From Scylla paramamosain (lineage: Eukaryota > Arthropoda > Malacostraca > Decapoda > Portunidae): a stretch of DNA of 64,000 nt. Below are positions 56,639 through 64,000 of this stretch, piece by piece. The stretch is from contig NC_087151.1 in NCBI RefSeq assembly GCF_035594125.1, positions 17,605,001 to 17,669,000 on the forward strand. Direction: 5' to 3'. Made by a program: the position numbers and the translations under genes. Each line of letters opens with the position of its first letter. The stretch's first letter is position 1. Under the pieces are notes generated by a model that was given only the letters and a program-made list of their open reading frames with translations, was not told the DNA's origin and searched no databases.

Positions 56639-58336
56639 GATTGGAGTGACTGCAAACACCCACAAGTATAAGAGTGAGTTGCTGCAGAAGGTTGCAGAAA
56701 ATGAATATGAAACATGTGAACAGCTGCTGCAGAGTGGACATGACAAAGTCACTACAAAGGATGAGGAAACGCATGAAACTGGCCTCCACATAGCTGCCAA
56801 AAATGGTTTTGTAACCCTAATGCAATTGTTTCTAAGTTGTGGTGCAGATTGCAATGCCCAGGACAGTTCTGGTAAGTCTCCATTGCACCTGGCAGCCACT
56901 AAGGACTACTTTTCTTGCTGCCAGGTACTGTTGGTTCGTCCAGAGCTAGAAGTGAACATAATGAATAGGACAGGAGACACACCACTCCACCATGCAGCAC
57001 GTGAGGGCCGTGCACACGTGTGCCTCACCATTCTAGACCATCCAAAGGTTATGATAGATGTTCAAAACAAGAGGGGCATGACACCTCTCCACCTTGCAGC
57101 TCAGGAGGATCACAGGGCAGTGATAAGTCTACTGTTAAACAAAGGAGCCAATTGGAAGCAGCAAGATAAATATTCTTATATGCCAATCCATTATGCTGCC
57201 TTAAAAGGCTTTCCTGAGTCTTGTGAAGCAATTTTATCTTTTTGTAACAAAAATGAAAGAGAATCTCAGCTAAAGGCAGGCTTGAGAGACCAGAAAACTC
57301 CTCTGATGTTAGCTGCTAAAGGTGGACACCATAAATGTTGTGTTAAATTGGTTAACTCCAATATCAATGCTCAGGACAGAGAGGGCAACACTGCTCTCTT
57401 TTATGCTGCTGCTGGAGGATTTGAGAACACTGTAGCTGAACTTTTAAAATGTGGAGCAGATCCTAATATTGCTAATAAAAAAGGTAATTCTCCTATACTT
57501 GAAGCTGCAGGGAAAAGAAGAGTGAATTGTTTGCAAAGACTCATCGAAAAAAATGCCAGTGTGGCCATAATCAACAAGCAAGGGAAGACAGTTCTCCATC
57601 AGGCAGCACAGAAAAATGCTCAGGAATGTCTCCTTCTCCTCCTTGATATTCCAGAAGCAAGGAAGCACTTAGACAGTAAAGATACAGAGGACTGCACTCC
57701 ACTACATACTGCCATCAAACAAGAAGCTGTGGAATGTGCCAACTACCTACTGGAACAGGGAGCTTCTCCAACAAAAGTGTGTAAGGGAGGAATGACTCCT
57801 CTCCATTTGGCAGCTGACAAGGGATACACAAGTGTTTGTGAAAAGCTTCTGGCAAATTCTTTAGTTCATGTAAGCCAAGAAAACTGTAAAAAAGCAACAC
57901 CCCTCCACCTGGCAGCTATGCATGGTTCAGTAGATGTATGTCAAATGCTTCTACGCAAAGGAGCAAGAGTTACAGCAGTAGATGAAAATGGCCGTTCAGC
58001 TCTACATATTGCCTCAATCAAGGGACATGACAGTGTAATTCGGTTCTTAGCAAAGAAGGGTGTGCCACAGAGAGCAAAAGATGACACAGGCAACACAGGT
58101 CTTCATTTAGCTGCCTCTGGAGGCTGGCTGGAGAGTTGTCAAGTCCTGGTAAACAGTGCCAAGGCCTTGGTGTCGGATGCAGACCACAATGGCAATTTAC
58201 CTCTAGACACAGCTTTTGAGAAAAAACATGATGAAGTGTTCAAGTTCCTTCTCATGCAACTACCTCTCAAGAAGGATGATGAGCGGGCATTTCGTCTTCA
58301 TCAGTACATGCACAGTGCATTGAAAGAAAAAAGATT
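56639..58336 (+). CDS. TRPA channel, large ankyrin-repeat exon
   Basis: This 1,698-bp exon encodes about 566 residues of the cytoplasmic ankyrin domain of a TRPA-family cation channel, a sensor of heat or irritants in arthropods. About 15 canonical repeats can be counted (for example SGKSPLHLAATKDYF, TGDTPLHHAAREGRA, RGMTPLHLAAQEDHR, EGNTALFYAAAGGFE, GGMTPLHLAADKGYT, KKATPLHLAAMHGSV, TGNTGLHLAASGGWL). A divergent first repeat (YKSELLQKVAENEYETCEQL) makes about 16, matching TRPA1's 16-17. The acceptor is TTTGCCAG. The donor is taken as GTAGGT at 58337, because TAG follows in frame at 58338-58340 and the resulting phase (two bases, TT) joins exactly to the exon at 62617. Subfamily (TRPA1, water witch-like or other) is undecided. 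Confidence 0.92.
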
Positions 58337-58704
58337 GTAGGTATATCAGTCATACTGCTGCCTTTTAAATGCTTTTAACACATCACTGTGTATATTATTT
58401 ATTTCATCTTAACTCTTAATCAACCAAACCTTAAGTCTTTCAAAATAGCTTGCTTTTCTGCTTTTGCTGGATATTGATAATAAAAGTAAAACTGCTGCCA
58501 CTTGTACATTTCCAAGATAACAAATTTTCTAATTTTATGAGTTGTTGTATAGCTGCAATTATACAGCATGTTTGCTAGAAAAGATAAGATTTATCAGCCA
58601 GAAGTTAAAAATAATCCTGTAACTGCATCACATAATTTCACAAACCAAAAATAAGAAGGCAGCTAATAGTTTCACTGGTACTGCTCTAAATGCATTGTCA
58701 GGGA
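58337..58704. other. TRPA intron, no feature recognised
   Basis: AT-rich sequence downstream of the ankyrin exon. An alternative short isoform ending at TAG 58338-58340 by intron retention would add two codons or fewer and is not supported by a clear polyadenylation signal, although AATAAAAGT occurs at about 58480. Confidence 0.5.
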
Positions 58705-60042
58705 ATTTCGTGAAATGTTTTCCTGCTGCCTGAGACATATTAAGGGTATTTGATATAGTCTGACACAAAGCTTTGATCTCTAAACTATCCATCTACTGCT
58801 TCTATCCTTCTCTTTGTATCTTTGTTTCATGTTTCCTTTTTTATCCTGTCACCCACTCTCATTCTGTTATTTCTCAGTGATCTAAGCCAAACTCCTTGTC
58901 CTTTTCACTCCTACGCTGATGATACCACTCCGGACTTTTTCTTATCTTTTCTTACATATCCAACTTTTCAGGAATTAAACCACTCATGCATGGAAGCCAC
59001 AGAACATCTGACTTACAATCTTTCATAAATTTCTGATTGTGGCAGAGCAAACTTAAGTGTTATTCAGTTCCTCAATAATATAATTTCTCCATCTATTAAG
59101 TCAGCACAATCTTCCATATAATTATCACCTCTTCTTCATTGACACTCAACTGTCTTCCTTTTGTACACTAAACATCTTTGGTCTGTCTTATCTTATATAA
59201 TAAAAAACACTGTCTGTCTGTCTACCTGTCTATATGTCTGGGTGTATCTGCTTATCATGGAAAACCAATGAACTGATTGTGATGAAATTTGGTAAGGGGT
59301 TTCTCCTGATCCAGAGAGTGACAGAGGCTGTCTTAACTATTTCCAACCCAAAACTGTTAGGTTATTCAGGCAAACCTGTCACTGTAATCTTATTCTTGAT
59401 GGTGGTACCAGGTATACCATAGTCCATTTTTGATGGTGGTGTCATGCGATCATTGTTAGCTTGGATTTTTGACGGTGGGGAGAAGTATAAATGGAACATT
59501 CATTGTCAGCTTGGAGTTAAATCCCATCAACCTGTTGATTCCTTCAGTATGTGGTCGAATTTTCTGTGATACAGAGGTCTCCAACGAATTCATATTTCCG
59601 GTAGTTTCGTCAATTCACCAATGTTATGAGTTGTGAACAGAAGTTAACATAATATACATTTAACTTCAAGAGAGAGTAATAGCTTTGCTGAACAAAAGAC
59701 TGATTTAGGGTGATAAACATTGCTTTGGAGAGCCAAATTTTACCTGTCAATGCCAGGTAATTCTGCTACTTTACTAATAATCTAAACTGGAAACCACATC
59801 TCATGTCTCTTGCTAAAAACAGGTACTATGAAGTTAGATGTTCTGAATGATCTGTGTCAGTTTTTCTCATCCCCCAAGCTGCTAATGTTTTACAGGGGGC
59901 TTGTCTGGCCATGTATGGAGTATGCTCTGCATATATGAGGGTTCCACTCATACTGCTTTTTTGAATGAGGTGGAATCAAAAGTATTTTGTCTCATCAACT
60001 CCTCTTTCCTAGCTGACTGTCTTCAACCTCTCTCTCTTCCAG
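58705..60042 (+). mobile_element. LINE-A copy 8, decayed, split by a Helitron
   Basis: RT region (SDLSQTPCPFHSYADDTTPDF near 58885-58945) to 59190, then continuing 59770-60042 (TKNRYYEVRCSE-type thumb region and STHTAFLNEVESKVF near 59945). Many substitutions, no open frame over 70 codons. Confidence 0.82.
59191..59769 (+). mobile_element. Non-autonomous Helitron
   Basis: Begins TCTTATATAATAAAAAACAC followed by CTGTCTGTCTG, and ends with a hairpin TTACCTG-TCAATGC-CAGGTAA and TTCTGCTAC before T. Helitrons start with TC, end with a hairpin and CTRR, and insert between A and T. Here the host bases are A (59190) and T (59770), and LINE-A is contiguous across. The terminal CTAC departs from CTAG by one base. 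579 bp, no Rep/helicase. Confidence 0.75.
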
Positions 60043-60062
60043 TTCCATCACTAATCTGGCAC

Positions 60063-60066
<4 letters not shown>

Positions 60067-60109
<43 letters not shown>

Positions 60110-60118
60110 TTTATTATG
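60067..60118. repeat. (TTA)n microsatellite joining two LINE-A fragments
   Basis: About 50 bp of TTA repeat at the 3' end of LINE-A copy 9. Confidence 0.95.
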
Positions 60119-60715
60119 TGGGAAGAGCGCTAGCCAAGGGTAACAGAACTTCAGTTAAAAAAGAAGGCTCTCTGAGGTGCTGGTCCCTGAACAGAGTCGA
60201 AAGCAGTAGTCAAAAATAAGTGTTTTGAAACCTCCCTTTTGAAAGAGTTCAGGTCATAGGAAGGTGAAAATACAGAAGCAGGCAGGGAGTTCCAGGGTTT
60301 ACCAGAGAAAGGGATGAATGACTGAGAATTCTGGTTAACTCTTGCATTAGAGAGGTGGACAGCATAAGGATGAGACAAAGAAGAACATTTTGTGCAGTGA
60401 GGCCATGGGAAGAGGGGAGGCATGCAGTTAGCAAGATCAGAAGAGCAGTTGGCATGAAAATAGCAGTAGAAGATAGCAAGAGATGCAACATTGCGGCGAT
60501 GAGAAAGAGGCTGAAGATAGTCAGTTATAGGAGAGGAATTGATAAGATGAAAACCTTTTGATTGCACCCTGTCTAGAAGAGCAATATGAGTGGAAGACCC
60601 CATACATGGGAAGCATACTCCATACAGGGACAGATAAGGCCCCTGTACAGAGTTAGTAGTTGGGGGGTGAGAAAAACTGGCGGAGATGACTCAGAATGCC
60701 TAACTTCATAGAAGC
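60119..60715 (-). mobile_element. LINE-A copy 9, 3' fragment
   Basis: 3' UTR (about 60120-60210) and C-terminal coding region (60603-60151; SSTHIALLDRVQSKGFHLIN and FIPFSGKPWNSLPASVF). It stops at 60715, where a TIR element begins. Confidence 0.88.
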
Positions 60716-61477
60716 TACTGTATTTGATGGCTCATAAGACGTACCTTTTCTCCAAAAAAAGTCTCAGGAAATGAGCCTGCGTCCTATGAGGCCAAGGTTC
60801 AGCATTGAGGCAGTGGTTGGTGGTAAGTCTATGACAACAGAGGCTCTAAAATCAAACCCCAGACATCTTTGCACATGTAAACAAAGTGAAGATTGGTATT
60901 ACACTACAAAACTCTTTCTTTCAAGGTAACAATGTGTAATATGTCATACTTACCAGTAATTCACAAAGAATGAAACCAGTCAGGAAGAATTTGCCTAAGT
61001 GACCATGCACCATGCATTGCATGTACCAAAACAAACATGTGGTCGGTTATGCGTCGAACCTGGTGACATGGGCAAGCTTCACTGCATTCTTTACAGTGTG
61101 ATGCCGTTACTCCTTGAAGTAAGACACACTTTCATACAATTAAAATTGCACCTATCTTTTAACATTCTTATGAACAAACTTAATTACCCCTGTAGTCTCT
61201 CACAGTCACTGCCGATGCCATATGCCAGGTACATGTTTACATCTCACAACAGGATTGGTACGTAGGCTACTAGCAAATATTAAAGTTTTTAAATCCAAAA
61301 TATTGGGATCTAATAATGATCTGAATACATGTGAGAGTCTTCAAATGTCAGGTGAAATCCTTCACTTCATATTCAGAGCTTAAATCTGCTCATTTATCTT
61401 TTTTTGTCATTTCAATGTCTGCCAAAACTGGGTGCGTCTTACGAGCCTGTGCGTCTTATGAGCCATCAAATACGGTA
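60716..61477. mobile_element. MITE with 24-bp TIRs and TA flanks
   Basis: CTGTATTTGATGGCTCATAA at 60718 is inverted at the right end (complement CCGTATTTGATGGCTCATAA, ending 61475), one mismatch in 24. TA flanks both ends (60716-60717 and 61476-61477). Inner sub-terminal repeats GCGTCTTATGAGCC/GCGTCCTATGAGGC occur near both ends. No transposase. TA target suggests a Tc1/mariner-type source. Confidence 0.75.
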
Positions 61478-62096
61478 ATTTGGACTACTGTAATTCAGAA
61501 TTTCCAAGGTTGTCGTGCCAACCTCTTGCCACTACTGTTTGTTGGCACTACTTGCTGCATAAACAGCTGGCATCACTTCAAACACAGGGAAACCATTCCA
61601 TTTTGTTTTCTCCTTATATTATTAAACATGCTCAGTTTTAGCTCCAACCATGTCTCCAGTGAATAAAGGAAATGTTTTTCACTGTGTAAAGTGCAAACAC
61701 TGCACATTTCCCATAAAAGATAAGGTTGAATTTCTGAAAAAAAACTTGATAGCAGTGCGTATGTGTGAAGCTTGTGTGAATTGTATAGCACTGACTCTTC
61801 GACATTTTGTGATATAAAGAAATAAAGAAAAATTGCAGTTTCTTTGCTAACAGTATTGGCTGTACTGATACTATTGGCATCTGCCAGAAATTAAGCATTA
61901 GTGGAAAAAAGTGGTATACAAATATGGGGCATTTTGAAGGTAGGACAAGGCAGTTAACTAATAGGTTGAGTGTATTTTAATATAACCCCTTTGTAATCCA
62001 GCAAAATCACTAATTCAGCACCCTACTGGTCTCAGTGGTGCCAGATTAGTGATGAGCAGCCTGTGTCTCTTGCTAACTTTAATTGCTTCTTTCATT
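61478..62096. other. TRPA intron; possible further DNA-transposon end
   Basis: No gene. About 61985-62060 contains AATCCAGCAAAATCACTAAT and GGTGCCAGATTAGTGATGAG, resembling the sub-terminal sequence of pogo-type MITEs. Boundaries not defined. Confidence 0.35.
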
Positions 62097-62330
62097 TTAG
62101 CTTCTCATCTAATCTTGCTGATTGCATGCCTCCCCTCTTCCCATGTCCTTGCAGTACAAAGCTTTCTATTTTCATCCCTATTCTGTCTACTTCCCTAATG
62201 CAAGTGTTAAACAGTATTCTAATTGTTCATTCCTTTTACTGATAAACTCCTCACTTGCTTCTGTATTTTTTCCTGTGCTTCACTTGAACTATTTTAAGAG
62301 GTAAGTTTCAAGACAATAATCCTCAAATAT
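62097..62330 (+). mobile_element. LINE-A copy 10, 3' coding fragment, very decayed
   Basis: Matches the C-terminal coding region (CATGCCTCCCCTCTTCCCAT, then CTAATGCAAGTGTTAAACAG). It may extend into a 3' UTR ending near 62390 at a T-run. Confidence 0.75.
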
Positions 62331-62616
62331 TGGACAGTCCTTCTGACTATACTCTGAATGATATCTTCATTGGGTCCTTTTTTTTTTTTTTTTCCATAGA
62401 CCAGAGCCCATTTTTACATGAAAAAAGAATTGCAATGGACTTAAGAATGGCTTTATATTTTAGATAACAGTGGAAAATGTACTTTAGGATAATTTTCTGT
62501 TTCTAGTAAGTGGTTGTCAGTCATGGGGTGTGGATTTGTAGGCAAGCTGTGATATAGTATAATAAGTTTATGAATGAGTTGATGAACAGTTTTATGAGTG
62601 TATCATTTTCACACAG

Positions 62617-62825
62617 GATTGTTGTGGAGGCCATCATTGATAGTGCTTGGTGGGAAGCAGGCTTCAGTGGGGAGAACGGCCATCACTGCTTCAATTTTCA
62701 GGTCTTGCTGGAGGAGCGACCACATCTGGCTCTCAAGGCCCAGAACAACTGCATCCAACGCACAGATTCTGATGCAAAAGTCACCTATGACTTCAGGTTC
62801 TTTGAGTTCAACTACTATGTTGAAG
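62617..62825 (+). CDS. TRPA channel, post-ankyrin linker exon
   Basis: The 209-bp exon follows acceptor TTTTCACACAG and precedes donor GTATGA at 62826. Joined to the ankyrin exon it completes a TTG codon and reads IVVEAIIDSAWWEAGFSGEN, then CIQRTDSDAKVTYDFRFFEF. This is the conserved linker between the last ankyrin repeat and the first membrane segment in TRPA channels (pattern 'VVxAIIxSxWWE ... YDFxFFE'). It ends with one base of the next codon. The six membrane segments and pore must lie in exons beyond the window. The surrounding intron carries LINE-A, Helitron and MITE insertions only. Confidence 0.88.
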
Positions 62826-63072
62826 GTATGAATCACTACATTTTGCAATATCACCTTATGTGAATGTGTAATCTTTACATTAAATGCCAGTATAGAAGGA
62901 AATGACAGCTGGGAAAGATTTCTATTTCTAATACAATAATATCAGTTTTTCCATAGATATACTAATAGTTATGTTGATGTTTGCATTTTTTAGTGCAAGA
63001 TTTACTGTTGTATAATGTACATCTAAAGTGCTGTTATTCTAAATGTGTCACAATTTATCAAAGAAAGAAAAG

Positions 63073-63459
63073 GGCAAGAGATAAGTGTCTTGAAACCTCC
63101 CTCTTGAAAGAGTTCAAGTCATAGGAAGGAGGAAATACAGAAGCAAGAAGGGAGTTCCAGAGTTTACCAGAGAAAGGGAGGAATGAGAATACTGGTTAAC
63201 TCTTGCATTAGAGAGGTAGACAGAATATGGATGAGAGAAAGAACAGTCTTGTCCAGCATGGCTGTGGAAGGATGGGAGACATGTAGTTAGCAAGATCAGA
63301 AGAGAAGTTAGCATGAAAATACTTTCAGAAGATAGCAAGACATGCAGTATAGTAGCAGTGAGAAAGAGGCTGAAGACAGCTTTTGATTCCACCCAGTCTA
63401 AGATAGCAGTATATGTGGAGCTCCTTTAGGGGGATGAGAAAAACTGGTAGAGATGATAC
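63073..63459 (-). mobile_element. LINE-A copy 11, C-terminal fragment
   Basis: Antisense match to the C-terminal coding region (AGTGTCTTGAAACCTCCCTC on +). It lacks a recognisable 3' UTR or poly(T). It ends abruptly at GAGAAAACTGG-type sequence next to copy 12. Confidence 0.82.
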
Positions 63460-64000
63460 CACCTCTCCTCTTCTAAACCTCATCTTCTTTTCCTCACTGA
63501 AACTCAGGTGTCTGAGGCAACTGACAGTAGCCCCTTTTCTGTTCCCTCCTACTTTCTCTATCCTCATTTTCGATCCAAAGCTGGATGCTGCATTTATGTG
63601 CGCAATGACTTAACCTGCTCTCGTGCCCACGCTCTTGAATCTTCCGAGTTTTCCACCATCTGGCTACGACTACAGAGTCACTCTCAAACTAAATTTATCT
63701 GTGCTGTATACCTCTCTCCTAACTCCTCTGACTATAAGAAATTCTTTGACTACTTAACTTTCAAAGTGGAGCACATTCTGACCCTCTTCCCTTTTGCAGA
63801 GATCTCCATTCTTGGAGACTTCAATGTTCACCACCAGCTTTGGCTTTCCTCTCCCTTCACTGACCATCCTGGTGAACTAGCCTTCAACTTTGCTATCCTC
63901 CATGACCTAGAGCAATTGGTGCAACACCCTACTCGTATTCCTGACCGTCTTGGAGATACGCCCAACATTCTTGACCTTTTCCTGACCTCTAATCCTTCTG
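63460..64000 (+). mobile_element. LINE-A copy 12, endonuclease region, runs off the window
   Basis: Well-preserved sequence from CACCTCTCCTCTTCTAAACC through the GDFN region (near 63815) to LTSNPSA at the window edge. It starts about 200 bp into the LINE ORF. Much less diverged than the adjoining copy 11. Confidence 0.88.

Noticed and set aside
61573..61898. Minus-strand frames with hydrophobic segments
   Set aside because: Short, no family resemblance, located in an intron between repeats.

Overview
This window is eukaryotic, intron-containing and extremely rich in transposable elements and microsatellites. The repeat types (DIRS1-like, Gmr1-like and jockey/CR1-like retroelements, PIF/Harbinger and pogo-type DNA elements, very long CA/CT/TA/TTA tracts) together with an arthropod-style TRPA channel gene suggest a crustacean, most likely a decapod such as a crab. 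That taxonomic call is inference from element types, not from a database match.

Only one host gene is convincing: a TRPA-family ankyrin-repeat cation channel on the + strand. Its coding exons at 56335-56428, 56639-58336 and 62617-62825 join in perfect phase, give about 16 ankyrin repeats and then the conserved post-ankyrin linker. The membrane channel domain must lie beyond the right edge. A possible first coding exon at 24945-25021 has a strong donor and the right phase. If it is real, the next intron is about 31 kb and consists almost entirely of nested mobile elements.

Layout. 1-0.44 kb: pogo/Tigger-like element in a TA site of a LINE. 0.45-2.9 kb: decayed jockey-like LINE (called LINE-A here). 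2.9-3.2 kb: long CT tract. 3.4-4.3 kb: large foldback element packed with heat-shock-element-like motifs. 4.3-9.9 kb: LINE-A copy split by a DIRS1-like tyrosine-recombinase retrotransposon that keeps its inverted terminal repeats and internal complementary region. 11.2-14.3, 15.8-19.0, 25.6-28.9 and 29.5-32.3 kb: long LINE-A copies, two of them with the same 5' end. 20.3-23.0 kb: CR1-like LINE (LINE-B) with an intact 637-codon RT reading frame and a CA-microsatellite tail, followed by a SINE-like unit with the same tail. 32.9-44.5 kb: two-gene PIF/Harbinger transposon disrupted by a complete LTR retrotransposon (37114-44277). This LTR element has integrase before reverse transcriptase, the Gmr1-type order of Ty3/gypsy. 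44.5-51.2 kb: two more LINE-B copies in tandem. 51.3-55.7 kb: TIR element, a third LINE family (LINE-C) with a MITE inside it, and another LINE-B. 56.3-62.8 kb: TRPA exons; the 4.3-kb intron holds LINE-A pieces, a Helitron and a TA-flanked MITE. 63.1-64.0 kb: two LINE-A pieces in opposite orientation.

The nesting gives a relative history: LINE-A copies are the commonest targets (hit by Tigger, DIRS and Helitron elements), and the LTR retrotransposon is the clearest recent arrival (LTRs about 98% identical by hand alignment). No rRNA, tRNA, CRISPR or prokaryotic operon feature was seen.
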